A stretch of DNA of 64,000 nucleotides from contig NZ_SHKR01000013.1 of NCBI RefSeq assembly GCF_004217145.1, forward strand, positions 496,001 through 560,000, in the 5' to 3' direction. The DNA comes from Kribbella rubisoli. Lineage in GTDB: Bacteria > Actinomycetota > Actinomycetes > Propionibacteriales > Kribbellaceae. Both the position numbers and the translations under genes were made by a program. Shown one piece after another: positions 51,712-60,756 of this stretch (positions within the stretch are counted from its first letter, which is position 1; each line of letters starts with the position of its first letter). Below the pieces are notes generated by a model. It was not told the DNA's origin. It did not search any database and was given only the letters and a program-made list of their open reading frames with translations.

Positions 51712-53141
51712 CAGTTACTGGTGACCTTGTCCTTGCCGCCGGCCGCGGTCTCGACCGCCTTCTGGTACGCCGATGCCGCGGCGTCCGTGCTCTTGCCGGC
51801 CACCACGTCCGCGGTCGCCTGCTGCAGCGCCGCCGAGATCTTCGGGTACTCCGCCAGACCCGGACGGAACTGCGTGATCGGCAGAACCTTGTCGGCGATG
51901 AAGCTCAGCATCGGGTCGCTCGCCAGTACTTCGCTGTTCACGTCAGACCGCTGCGTGATCTTGGCGGCTCCGTCGAGCGACGCCTTCACCATCTCGGCGG
52001 AGTTCATGAACTGCAGCAGCTCCCACGCCTGCTGCGGGAACTTCGTGTTCGGGTTGATGACGGTCGCGCCGCCGCCGGACATCGAGACGAAGTCCTGGCT
52101 CTTCACGCCGGAGCCCGGCTTCATCGCCGGGATCAGCGCCCAGCCCACCGCGGTGTCGCGGTCGGCCATCTTGGCGACGCCCTCCTTGGGCTCGACCACG
52201 CTGCGCCAGAAGTAGTCGCTCTCGCCCAGGATGCCGATCTTGTTCGCGGCGAACTCGGCGAACGACTTGTCCCGGCCCTTGGCCTCCTTCTGCAGCACGG
52301 GGTCGCCCAGACCGGTGCTGTAGATCTGGTGGTAGAAGTCCAGCACCTGGCGCAGTTGCGGGGTGTTGCCCAGCCACTTGCCGTCGGTGTTGACGGTCGC
52401 GCCGGTGCCGACCAGCAGCGGCAGTACGCCCTGCATGGTGGTGGCTTCGCCCATCGCCGTACCGGCGTTGATCTGGATCGGTGTCACGCCGGGCAGCTTC
52501 TTCAGCGCCTGGCCGGCCGAGATGATGTCGTCCCACGACTTCGGCTGCCAGTCGGCGGGCAGTCCGGCCTGCTGGAACAGCTTCTTGTTGAAGTAGAGCA
52601 CCCGGCCGTCGGTGCCGCCCGGTACGCCGTACCGCTGGCCGTTGAAGCTGCCGAGTGCCTGGACCGACTCGGGGATCTGCTTCCAGCCGTCCCAGTCGTT
52701 CACCTTGGCGGCGTCGCCGACGGTGTCGGTGAGCGGCTTGATGTAGCCGGCCTGCGCGAACTCGCCGACCCAGATGCCGTCGATCTGGAACAGGTCCGGT
52801 CCGGACTTGTTCGACAGGTCGAGGGACAGCTTCTGCTTGTAGACCTCGTCGTCGGAGCCGTCACCCTGGAACTTGACCGTGACGTCGACGCCCTTGCCCT
52901 TCTGGTCAGCGACGAACTTCGGGATCAGCACGTCCTCGAGGAAGGTCGCCCCCGCGCTGCTCTTACCGCCCTTGACCGAGTTCGAGCCGATGGTCAGCTC
53001 GACCTTCTTGGCGTCGGCGTTCCGGTTCGCGTCCTGGCCGCTGCTGCCCGAGTCGGACGACGATCCGAGGCATCCGGTGAGCAGCGCAAGGGCGGCGGCG
53101 CCGAGGACGCCGGCGGTGGTGAACCGCGAGAGAGATCGCAT
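51711..53141 (-). CDS. ABC transporter substrate-binding lipoprotein
   Basis: 476 residues. Lipobox ALLTGCLGSS gives a Cys anchor at ~23 and a Ser/Gly linker. The mature part is a two-lobed family-1 solute-binding protein (DVTVKFQGDGSDDEVYKQKL, FQIDGIWVGEFAQAGYI, RYGVPGGTDGRVLYFNKKLF), the type that binds oligosaccharides or glycerol phosphate. First gene of a five-gene overlapping transport operon that continues into NYN and APH genes. Confidence 0.9.
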   Translation of the reverse strand: MRSLSRFTTAGVLGAAALALLTGCLGSSSDSGSSGQDANRNADAKKVELTIGSNSVKGGKSSAGATFLEDVLIPKFVADQKGKGVDVTVKFQGDGSDDEVYKQKLSLDLSNKSGPDLFQIDGIWVGEFAQAGYIKPLTDTVGDAAKVNDWDGWKQIPESVQALGSFNGQRYGVPGGTDGRVLYFNKKLFQQAGLPADWQPKSWDDIISAGQALKKLPGVTPIQINAGTAMGEATTMQGVLPLLVGTGATVNTDGKWLGNTPQLRQVLDFYHQIYSTGLGDPVLQKEAKGRDKSFAEFAANKIGILGESDYFWRSVVEPKEGVAKMADRDTAVGWALIPAMKPGSGVKSQDFVSMSGGGATVINPNTKFPQQAWELLQFMNSAEMVKASLDGAAKITQRSDVNSEVLASDPMLSFIADKVLPITQFRPGLAEYPKISAALQQATADVVAGKSTDAAASAYQKAVETAAGGKDKVTSN

Positions 53142-53426
53142 CAGGGCTCCTAGCGAAGGTGGGCGGCGACAGCGCCAGTGACATGCCGGTCAAAGATTGT
53201 CACTCTCAAACGACTATGTGAAGACTTTTTCCCAACCCGGGGTGAACGTTGACCGGTGCTGTAGGCAACCAAGTGGCCGCTGTCAAGCCGGGATTCCGCG
53301 GTACGCATTGCGGAAGAGTTAAAGGATGCTCAAGGTTCTGTGGCAACAGGTAGTTGCCTAGATACAGAGCGTGAGGATCGGAGCTACTGTCTTGCCGACC
53401 GGTTCAGTGGATCGGAGGTGACAGAC
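53142..53426. other. Intergenic regulatory region
   Basis: About 285 bp with no gene. Contains a perfect inverted repeat GGCAAC-AGGTA-GTTGCC (53342-53358), the promoter region of the ABC operon (facing left) and of the small ORF (facing right). TAGGCAAC recurs at 53262 and, outside the region, at 54801. Confidence 0.4.
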
Positions 53427-53501
53427 ATGGGACTGCTCCACGGAGTTGCTTGCCTTCTCGACGACCTGCTTGATCACTGCCATCACTGGTGTTGGTGGTG
53501 A
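53427..53501 (+). CDS. Small ORF, 24 codons, Cys/His/Trp-rich
   Basis: ATG 53427 to TGA 53501. GGAGGTG lies 7 nt upstream, the strongest Shine-Dalgarno sequence in the surrounding kilobase. The peptide starts MGLLHGVACLLD and ends HCHHWCWW: amphipathic first half, then three Cys overall, four His and three Trp. No gene follows on the same strand. It could be a small protein, a Trp-sensing leader, or chance. I do not recognise it. Confidence 0.45.
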   Translation: MGLLHGVACLLDDLLDHCHHWCWW

Positions 53502-53676
53502 CCGCGGCCGCCTGGTGACGGCTGCGGACCTGACGGCCGAACGGTGACGACGACGCCGGGCTCCCGCTGACGCGCAAGCAGCGGGGAATCCCGAAGTCAT
53601 CCCCGAGCACCGAGCAACCGTCGTTCGATTCACCAGAGACAACTGAATGCTCACGTCGATCCGAAGGAGTGAGAAA
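53502..53676. other. Gap downstream of the small ORF
   Basis: No gene or motif seen apart from the terminator that ends it. GC-rich, with open frames on both strands but no supported start. Confidence 0.4.
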
Positions 53677-53711
53677 ACGGCCGGCCCCGACATCATGTCG
53701 GGGCCGGCCGT
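53677..53711 (-). terminator. Strong intrinsic terminator
   Basis: ACGGCCGGCCCCGAC / GTCGGGGCCGGCCGT, a perfect 15-bp stem with a 5-nt loop. On the minus strand it is followed by TTTTCTC, so it terminates the lectin-like gene; it may also stop the small-ORF transcript. Confidence 0.85.
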
Positions 53712-53735
53712 CTGTCTGGCTGGAACCTCCTCAGG

Positions 53736-54503
53736 TCAGCTCTGCGCCAGCTCCATCATCTGCTTCGGCAGCACCGTCATCTGGGCCGGGATCGGCAGCT
53801 GCGGCTGCAGCAGCGACAGCAGGCTGGCTGCCGCGCCCGCGATCGGCAGCGGCAGGGCCAGGCCCAGCGACGACAGCAGCGCGTTCACGAGCGCCAGCAC
53901 GGCGCCCAGGATGTCCAGGCTCGGCACCGGGAGCCCGGCCCAGGCCTGGATCGGCGTGCCGGCACTGCTGAAGCTGCCGGTCGGTTGTGCCTGCTTGGCC
54001 TTCCCCTTGCCAAGCATGGACGTCAGGGCGAGACCGCTGGCGGCGTTCACGAACGTGCCCGCGCTCTCGTCATAGCTCCACTTCTGCCCGTCGCCGTTGC
54101 GGCAGGGCAGAACCAGCAGTGGCGCGGAGGCCGGAACCTTCGCCAGGTCCGCACCGCTGTCCAGGCAGGCTCCGGTCTTGGCAAGGGCGCCACCGACGCT
54201 CTTGCTCATCGCGACCTGCAGCTGGCCGGACTCGGTGTAGATCCACTCCTGGGTCTTGCCCTCCTTGCCTGGAGCACACGCCATCATGACCGCCATCGGG
54301 ACCTTGGCGGCCGCGACGAACGTCAGGCAGTAGCGCGTGTCGGAGCGGGTGGCGATCTGTTGTGCCACGCCCACCGTGACGCCCGGTGTCTTCGAATCGC
54401 CGGAGACGGGGTTCGCGGCCTGGGCCGGTACGGCGGTGGCGAGTGCGACGCTGACCGCGAGGACTGCTACGCCGGTGCGGCTGAACAGCTTACGGATGAT
54501 CAA
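53736..54503 (-). CDS. Secreted ricin-lectin-like protein
   Basis: 255 residues from TTG 54503, chosen because GGAGG precedes it by 6 nt and because it places the Sec signal (RTGVAVLAVSVALATAVPAQ) at the N-terminus. The mature part has QxW repeats of the ricin B-type lectin (TQEWIYTESGQLQ, GQKWSYDESAGTF) with paired Cys. The last ~80 residues (LDILGAVLALVNALLSSLG, then AASLLSLLQPQLP) are hydrophobic and Leu/Pro-rich, unusual for a secreted lectin and possibly a surface-binding tail. Function unknown. Confidence 0.65.
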   Translation of the reverse strand: MIIRKLFSRTGVAVLAVSVALATAVPAQAANPVSGDSKTPGVTVGVAQQIATRSDTRYCLTFVAAAKVPMAVMMACAPGKEGKTQEWIYTESGQLQVAMSKSVGGALAKTGACLDSGADLAKVPASAPLLVLPCRNGDGQKWSYDESAGTFVNAASGLALTSMLGKGKAKQAQPTGSFSSAGTPIQAWAGLPVPSLDILGAVLALVNALLSSLGLALPLPIAGAAASLLSLLQPQLPIPAQMTVLPKQMMELAQS

Positions 54504-54820
54504 GACAACCTCCAGAGGTCGTGCTATCTCGCAGGCGTCAGGTCGTCGGGACCCCGTGCGCAGCCGGTACGCCGGCAGTGACTCAGCGCGACGTTGACGC
54601 CACAACAAGTAAGGCACAGGTGTGGCGGGGGAGGTTATGGCGATCTCGTGAAACTTGATGCCAATGGCAACTAACTGCCAGCCCGATCTCGTTGCGCAAG
54701 GCATCGAAATCGGGCTGCCGGGTCGCTGTGCGACCGCTGTGAGGTGATCGAGATCTTACGGCAATCCGGTGATATTCCGGTAGTTCTACGGGATAGTTGA
54801 TGCCGTAGGCAACGGAGTGG
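54504..54820. other. Intergenic region with hairpin
   Basis: No gene seen. The lectin gene's promoter must lie here. CAGCCCGAT...ATCGGGCTG (54679-54717) is a perfect 9-bp inverted repeat that could terminate the small membrane protein gene at 54821. Confidence 0.4.
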
Positions 54821-55222
54821 TCAGTGCGGTTGTTTGGTGTCACTGGGGTCCGGCGCGAGCTCCTGCTCGGCGGCCAGACGCTCGTCCGCGGGCGTATCCG
54901 CAGTGGTCTCGAGGGCGGGCTTAGTTGCGTCACCCTCTGTAATCTCGCCGCCGACGGTGTCACTCGGCGTGCTCGTCGCCTGGGCGCGCAGCTCACGCAT
55001 CTCCTTGCGCCGGCGGTAGCCCCGGCCGAGACCCTTCTTCAGCAGCCAGAGCCCGACGATGAGCGCGGCGCCGGTCAGGGCGCCGAGGAAGAACACGGTC
55101 GGCACCGAGACGCCGAAGTCGACGCCGAAGACCTCGAGGTTGGTGGACGCGGTCGAGGAGACCGAGACGCCCAGACCGAACAGCACCGCGAGGGCGATCA
55201 GAACAATTCCGAGGACGGCCAT
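54821..55222 (-). CDS. Small membrane protein, LapA-like
   Basis: 133 residues with two hydrophobic helices (VLGIVLIALAVLFGLGVSV and VFFLGALTGAALIVGLWLL), then a basic juxtamembrane stretch (GRGYRRRKEMRELR) and an acidic, disordered cytoplasmic tail. No enzyme motif. Confidence 0.75.
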   Translation of the reverse strand: MAVLGIVLIALAVLFGLGVSVSSTASTNLEVFGVDFGVSVPTVFFLGALTGAALIVGLWLLKKGLGRGYRRRKEMRELRAQATSTPSDTVGGEITEGDATKPALETTADTPADERLAAEQELAPDPSDTKQPH

Positions 55223-55257
55223 GGCAAGCTGCCTTTCCGCCGGCTCAAGCCGGCCCT

Positions 55258-57567
55258 TCAGGCCTCACTGCTCAGCAATGCGGAGAGCAGCGCTACTGCG
55301 CCGCTCTTGTCGAGTGGGTTGTTCTGGTTCCCACACTTGGGCGACTGTACGCACGACGGGCATCCATCCGTACATTCACAGTGTGCAATCGCCTCGCGTG
55401 TCGCGGTCAACCACTCGCGCGCCGCGGCGTACCCGTGTTCGGCGAATCCGGCTCCGCCCGGGTGGCCGTCGTACACGAAGACCGTGAGGCAGCCGGTGTC
55501 GGCGTGGCGGGCGGTGGAGACGCCGCCGATGTCCCAGCGGTCGCAGGTGGCGAACAGTGGGAGCAGTCCGATCGACGCGTGCTCGGCCGCATGCGCAGCC
55601 CCCGGTACGTCGGACAGGCCCAGGTCGGCGACCGTGGTGTCGGGCATCGTCCACCAGACTGCTTTGGTCCGCAGTGTGCGCTCGGGCAGGTCCAGTGGCT
55701 GTTCGTCGAGTACGTCGCCGGTCGCGATCAGCTTGCGCTGGTAGGAGATGACCTGGCTCTTCACCTGGACCCAGCCGCGCGACAGCTCCGCCGCACCCCA
55801 GCTGCAGGTCTCCTCGGTCGCCAGGATGCTGATCTCCGTCGTATCCCGCGCGAACGTCGTGTAGTCCGGCGAGGCCGGCTCGACGACAGCGGCGTGCTCT
55901 TCGAGGTCGAGCGAGCGGACCAGGTACGACTCGCCGGCGTGGACGTAGACCGCGCCCTCATGGACCGACGAGTGCGCCGAGCCGCCGTCGACCGTGCCGA
56001 GTAAGCGACCGGTCTGGTCCTCCACGATCTGCACGGTCTTCCCACCGGCCGACCGGATGTCGATGGCGTCGACCGCCCGCTCTCGGCGCGTCCAGAACCA
56101 GCCGTGTGGCCGCTCCCGCAGCGCGCCTTGGTGCACGAGCTGTGCGATGACCCGTGGAGTCGTCTCGCCGAAGATCTCGAAGTCGTCCGCCGTCAGCGGG
56201 ACCTCCTGCGCAGCCGCACACAGCTGCGGCCCGAGGACATAAGGGTTCTCCGGGTTGAACACCGTCGCCTCGACCGGTCGGCCGAAGATGGCGCGCGGAT
56301 GGCGCACCAGATAGGTGTCGAGTGGGTCGTCGCGCGCGATCAGCAAGGCCACTGCCTCCCCACCGGCTCGGCCAGCGCGTCCGGCCTGCTGCCACAGCGA
56401 TGCGCGCGTGCCAGGCCAGCCAGAGAGCAGTACGGCGTCCAGCCCGGCGATGTCGATACCCAACTCGAGGGCATTGGTCGCAGCAACGCCTGTCAGCTCG
56501 CCGCTCTGCAACATCCCCTCGAGCCGTCGGCGTTCCTCCGGCAGATAACCCGCCCGGTACGCCGACACCTGGTCGATCAGCGTTGGGTCAACCTCTGCCA
56601 GGTTCTCACGGGCTGTCAGCGCGACCGACTCCGCACCACGCCGCGAACGGACGAAGGCAACAGTCCGGACACCAGTGACAACCAGATCGCTCAACAGGTC
56701 GGCCACCTCGGCGGTGGCCGAACGCCGTACCGGTGCGCCGTTCTCACCATGCAGCCCGGTCAGTGGCGGCTCCCAGAGACCGAAGGCAATGCCGCCGCGC
56801 GGAGAGCCGTCCTCCACGACCTCCATCATCGGCAGACCAGTCAAGCGTTCGCCTGACACGGCCGGCTCGGCAACAGTCGCCGAAGCGCAGATGAAGATCG
56901 GATGAGCGCCGTACTGCGCGCAGACGCGGCGCAGTCGTCGCAGTACGCCGGCGACGTGCGCACCGAAGACGCCGCGGTAGTGATGACACTCATCGACCAC
57001 GACGTACTGCAGGCAGCCCAGGAAACGCGCCCAGCGTTGGTGATTCGGCAGAACCGACCGGTGCAGCATGTCCGGGTTGCTCAGCACGTACGTCGCATGG
57101 TCGCGCGCCCAGTCCCGCTCGCTGCGCTCGGAGTCGCCGTCCAGCGTCGTCGCCCGCAGCCCAGGCACGGTGTACGACGACACCGCGCGCAGCTGGTCGT
57201 GGGCCAGCGCCTTCGTCGGAGACAGGTACAACAAGGACGCCGTACGCCGATGCGGTGACGCTGCCTGCGCAATGCTCAACGTTGCAAAGGCCGGCAACAG
57301 GTAGCCGAGTGACTTGCCCGATGCGGTCCCGGTCGCGACGACGACGTGCTTCCCGGCGTACGCCGCTTCGGCCGTGGCGACCTGGTGGGTCCAAGGAGCT
57401 GTGATGCCGGCGTCGCGCAGCTGGCCGAGCACCTCGTCCGGCACCCAGCGCGGCCAATCACACGTTTGTCCCAACCGGGCCGGCACAGACTCGACATGCG
57501 TCAATCGGTCGTCACGACCGGCGGCCAGGCGTTTCAGGACAGCCTCGGCCTCACCACCTGCACGCAT
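55258..57567 (-). CDS. DEAD/DEAH helicase of the MrfA/YprA type (DUF1998)
   Basis: 769 residues. Motif I ATGTASGKSLGY, motif Ia SPTKALAHDQL, motif II DECHHYRG, motif III SATVAEP, a C-terminal helicase lobe (ATNALELGIDIAGLDAVL, GRAGRAGGEAVAL) and a DUF1998 zinc-type cluster at the end (CECTDGCPSC, then KCGNQNNPLD). The Bacillus homologue works in repair of mitomycin damage. In mycobacteria the orthologue (Rv3649) is linked to the tad and bldG genes, as here. TAGGCT sits 6 nt before ATG (leaderless). Confidence 0.9.
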   Translation of the reverse strand: MRAGGEAEAVLKRLAAGRDDRLTHVESVPARLGQTCDWPRWVPDEVLGQLRDAGITAPWTHQVATAEAAYAGKHVVVATGTASGKSLGYLLPAFATLSIAQAASPHRRTASLLYLSPTKALAHDQLRAVSSYTVPGLRATTLDGDSERSERDWARDHATYVLSNPDMLHRSVLPNHQRWARFLGCLQYVVVDECHHYRGVFGAHVAGVLRRLRRVCAQYGAHPIFICASATVAEPAVSGERLTGLPMMEVVEDGSPRGGIAFGLWEPPLTGLHGENGAPVRRSATAEVADLLSDLVVTGVRTVAFVRSRRGAESVALTARENLAEVDPTLIDQVSAYRAGYLPEERRRLEGMLQSGELTGVAATNALELGIDIAGLDAVLLSGWPGTRASLWQQAGRAGRAGGEAVALLIARDDPLDTYLVRHPRAIFGRPVEATVFNPENPYVLGPQLCAAAQEVPLTADDFEIFGETTPRVIAQLVHQGALRERPHGWFWTRRERAVDAIDIRSAGGKTVQIVEDQTGRLLGTVDGGSAHSSVHEGAVYVHAGESYLVRSLDLEEHAAVVEPASPDYTTFARDTTEISILATEETCSWGAAELSRGWVQVKSQVISYQRKLIATGDVLDEQPLDLPERTLRTKAVWWTMPDTTVADLGLSDVPGAAHAAEHASIGLLPLFATCDRWDIGGVSTARHADTGCLTVFVYDGHPGGAGFAEHGYAAAREWLTATREAIAHCECTDGCPSCVQSPKCGNQNNPLDKSGAVALLSALLSSEA

Positions 57568-57573
57568 ACCGTG

Positions 57574-57579
57574 AGCCTA
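57574..57579 (-). promoter_or_regulatory. -10 element of the helicase gene, leaderless geometry
   Basis: Minus-strand TAGGCT followed by CACGGT and the start ATG, no ribosome-binding site. Confidence 0.35.
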
Positions 57580-57771
57580 GTGCGCCGTACGGACAGCAAT
57601 ACGCTGAGAACGAGCTGAGCGTGCACGTGCGGCGTGCACAGTCGGATGCACACGGCTTTTTGCGGAGGGGAATCGACTTCGGTCTGACGAGATGAAAGAG
57701 TTTTCGGTAGCGGGTCTCACTCACGGTCCGTACATGGTTGAATGCAGCAGTTCACGGGATCGGAGGCCGAA

Positions 57772-58101
57772 GTGGATCTGTCGCTGACCGCGCGCGCCGA
57801 GGGCGGGCGGACCGTCATCGAGGTGGCGGGGGAGATCGACGTCTACACCGCACCGAAGCTCCGCGAGAAGATCGCCGCGCTTGTCGATGAAGGGGTCTAC
57901 GACCTGGTCATCGACCTGGAACGCGTGGAGTTCCTGGACTCCACCGGCCTCGGCGTACTCGTCGGCGGGCTGAAACGGGTGCGCACCCACGACGGCTCGC
58001 TGTCCCTGGTCTGTACCCAGGAACGGCTGCTGAAGATCTTCCGGATCACCGGCCTGACCAAGGTCTTCGACATCCATCCGGACGTCGCCTCGGCGATCTG
58101 A
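57772..58101 (+). CDS. bldG: Anti-sigma factor antagonist BldG
   Basis: 109 residues from GTG with CGGAGG upstream. A STAS-domain protein; EVAGEIDVYTAPKLREK and FLDSTGLGVLVGGLKRVRTH match Streptomyces BldG very closely, including the conserved phosphorylatable Ser in LDSTGLG. BldG controls morphological differentiation and antibiotic production through anti-sigma factors. The anti-sigma gene that follows bldG in Streptomyces is absent here; the next gene is hppA. Confidence 0.93.
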   Translation: MDLSLTARAEGGRTVIEVAGEIDVYTAPKLREKIAALVDEGVYDLVIDLERVEFLDSTGLGVLVGGLKRVRTHDGSLSLVCTQERLLKIFRITGLTKVFDIHPDVASAI

Positions 58102-58124
58102 TCGCAGCGAATCGGAGCGAAAAG

Positions 58125-58166
58125 GTGTCTGCAGGGCTACGAAGAGTGAGCTGCTTGCTCAGACAC
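58125..58166 (+). promoter_or_regulatory. Hairpin region between bldG and hppA
   Basis: GTGTCTG and CAGACAC (7 bp) enclose TGAGC-TGCTT-GCTCA. It may attenuate or terminate the bldG transcript 24 nt after its stop. Confidence 0.4.
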
Positions 58167-58325
58167 TCGGGTATGGCGTAGACCACCCTGTCGTCAGGTC
58201 TGGTCGGATACCCGTTAGAGTGACCCACCGCGTCAGTTCCTGGCGCTATGTCGTATTTCCTCAACCCCTCGGTTGCGGCAGATGGGGGCCGTCAAGCCTC
58301 GATGGGTTGCCTACAAGGAGGACGG

Positions 58326-60629
58326 ATGTCCGCGCTGCTTGCTGCACAAGCGGTGGATCTTTCGTCGAGCAACACCACACTGGTGATCGTCGTCGGGGTG
58401 ATCGCGATCCTCGCGGTCGTCACCGCGATGGTCTTCCGGGGCCAGGTGCTTGCCGCGAACGATGGCACCGAGAACATGAAGACGATCGCCGCGGCGGTCC
58501 AGGAAGGCGCCTCGGCCTTCCTGAGCCGGCAGTTCCGGACATTGTCGATCTTCGCTGTGGTCGCGTTTCTGTTGCTGTTCTTGTTGCCGGCCCACACCGA
58601 CGGCGACAACGAGACGACGCTGAAGATCTTCCGCTCCGTATTCTTCCTGGTCGGCGCGGGTTTCTCCGCCCTGATCGGCTACCTGGGCATGTGGCTCGCG
58701 ACGCGCGCCAACGTCCGCGTCGCCGCGGCCGCCCGCGACGAGGGCCGCAACCCGGCGATGCGGGTCGCGTTCCGCACCGGCGGCACCGTCGGTATGGCGA
58801 CCGTGGGCTTCGGCCTGTTCGGCGCCGCGCTGGTCGTGCTGCTGTTCAAGGGTGATGCCCCGACCGTGCTCGAGGGCTTCGGTTTCGGTGCCGCGATGCT
58901 CGCCATGTTCATGCGGGTCGGCGGCGGTATCTTCACCAAGGCCGCCGACGTCGGCGCCGACCTGGTCGGCAAGGTCGAGCAGAACATCCCCGAGGACGAC
59001 CCCCGTAACGCGGCGACGATCGCCGACAACGTGGGCGACAACGTCGGTGACTGCGCCGGTATGGCGGCCGACCTGTTCGAGTCGTACGCCGTGATGCTGG
59101 TGGCCTCGCTGATCCTGGGCAAGGCCGCGTTCGGCGAGCAGGGCCTGATCTTCCCGCTGATCGTGCCGGCCATCGGCGTGATCACCGCGGTCATCGGCGT
59201 CTTCCTGACCCGGCCGCGGACCGGTGAGAACGGCCTGCGCACGATCAACCGGGCGTTCTACATCTCCGCCGTGATCTCGGCGGTCCTGTGCACGGTGGCG
59301 GCGTTCGTCTACCTGCCGAGCAGCTTCAAGGATCTGACCGGTGCCTCCGGCGCGATCGCCGCGTACGACGGCGACCCGCGCCTGATCGCCACCTTCTCGG
59401 TGATCATCGGCATCGTGCTGGCGGCCATCATCCTGGCCCTCACCGGTTACTACACCGGCACCGAGGACAAGCCGGTCCGCGACGTCGGCAAGACCTCGCT
59501 GACCGGCGCCGCGACCGTCATCCTGTCCGGTATCTCGGTCGGCTTCGAGTCCGCCGTCTACACCGCCGTGGTGATCGCGGCGGCCGTGTACGGCGCCTTC
59601 CTGGTCGGCGGTTCCGGTGTGGTCGCGCTGTTCGCGATCGCGCTGGCCGGCTGTGGTCTGCTGACGACCGTCGGCGTCATCGTCGCGATGGACACCTTCG
59701 GTCCGGTCTCCGACAACGCGCAGGGCATCGCCGAGATGTCCGGTGACGTGGACGGCGAGGCGGCCCAGATCCTGACCGAGCTGGACGCCGTCGGCAACAC
59801 CACCAAGGCCATCACCAAGGGCATCGCGATCGCGACCGCCGTACTGGCCGCGACCGCGCTGTTCGGTTCGTTCACCGACGCGATCCGGACCTCGCTGGCC
59901 GACAACTACCCGAAGTTCGAGGCCGACGCACTGGTCTTCAACCCGGGCACGCTGGTCGGCATCATCCTCGGTGCGGCCGTGGTGTTCATGTTCTCCGGTC
60001 TGGCCATCAACGCGGTCGGCCGCGCCGCCGGTGCGGTCGTCTACGAGGTACGTCGCCAGTTCCGCGACATCCCCGGGATCATGGAGGGGACGGGCAAGCC
60101 GGAGTACGGCAAGGTCGTCGACATCTGCACCCGGGACTCGCTGCGGGAGCTGGCCACGCCTGGTCTGCTCGCGCTGACCGCGCCGATCGCCGTCGGCTTC
60201 GGTCTCGGGGCCGCGCCGCTGGCCGGCTACCTGGCCGGTGCGATCGGCGCCGGCACGCTGATGGCGGTCTTCCTGGCCAACTCCGGTGGTGCCTGGGACA
60301 ACGCCAAGAAGCTGGTCGAGGACGGCAACTGGGGCGGCAAGGGTTCGCCGGCTCACGAGGCCACCGTCATCGGTGACACCGTCGGCGACCCGTTCAAGGA
60401 CACCGCCGGTCCGGCCATCAACCCGCTGATCAAGGTGATGAACCTGGTATCGGTGCTGATCGCTCCGGCCGTCGTCGGGATGTCCGCGATCGGCGACGAC
60501 CCGAACAAAGCGCTCCGGATCATCATCGCGGTCGTCGCGGTGGTCATCCTGGCCGCTGCGGTCTACGTCTCCAAGCGCCGGGAGTCGGTCATCTCCGACA
60601 CCCCGGCCGAGGTGAACGCGGCCGCGTAG
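58326..60629 (+). CDS. hppA: Membrane-bound H+-translocating pyrophosphatase
   Basis: 767 residues from ATG (AAGGAGG upstream), about 16 membrane helices. Substrate-binding segment DVGADLVGKVEQNIPEDDPR and NVGDNVGDCAGMAADLFESY are signature sequences. GNTTKAITKG carries Lys at the position where K+-dependent enzymes have Ala, so it is predicted K+-independent and proton-pumping. It couples PPi hydrolysis to the proton gradient. Confidence 0.95.
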   Translation: MSALLAAQAVDLSSSNTTLVIVVGVIAILAVVTAMVFRGQVLAANDGTENMKTIAAAVQEGASAFLSRQFRTLSIFAVVAFLLLFLLPAHTDGDNETTLKIFRSVFFLVGAGFSALIGYLGMWLATRANVRVAAAARDEGRNPAMRVAFRTGGTVGMATVGFGLFGAALVVLLFKGDAPTVLEGFGFGAAMLAMFMRVGGGIFTKAADVGADLVGKVEQNIPEDDPRNAATIADNVGDNVGDCAGMAADLFESYAVMLVASLILGKAAFGEQGLIFPLIVPAIGVITAVIGVFLTRPRTGENGLRTINRAFYISAVISAVLCTVAAFVYLPSSFKDLTGASGAIAAYDGDPRLIATFSVIIGIVLAAIILALTGYYTGTEDKPVRDVGKTSLTGAATVILSGISVGFESAVYTAVVIAAAVYGAFLVGGSGVVALFAIALAGCGLLTTVGVIVAMDTFGPVSDNAQGIAEMSGDVDGEAAQILTELDAVGNTTKAITKGIAIATAVLAATALFGSFTDAIRTSLADNYPKFEADALVFNPGTLVGIILGAAVVFMFSGLAINAVGRAAGAVVYEVRRQFRDIPGIMEGTGKPEYGKVVDICTRDSLRELATPGLLALTAPIAVGFGLGAAPLAGYLAGAIGAGTLMAVFLANSGGAWDNAKKLVEDGNWGGKGSPAHEATVIGDTVGDPFKDTAGPAINPLIKVMNLVSVLIAPAVVGMSAIGDDPNKALRIIIAVVAVVILAAAVYVSKRRESVISDTPAEVNAAA

Positions 60630-60644
60630 TACGCAGTACCTGAT

Positions 60645-60679
60645 GAAACGGCCCGTCGATCAGATCGGCGGGCCGTTTC
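60645..60679 (+). terminator. Terminator of hppA
   Basis: GAAACGGCCCG / CGGGCCGTTTC, a perfect 11-bp stem with a 13-nt loop, 15 nt after the hppA stop. Confidence 0.8.
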
Positions 60680-60756
60680 GCATGTCTGGACCCAGACCGG
60701 TCGCCGACTTACTGTCGGTACGACGAAACGTTTGTTGGGGGGAGGTGGCACGAGCT

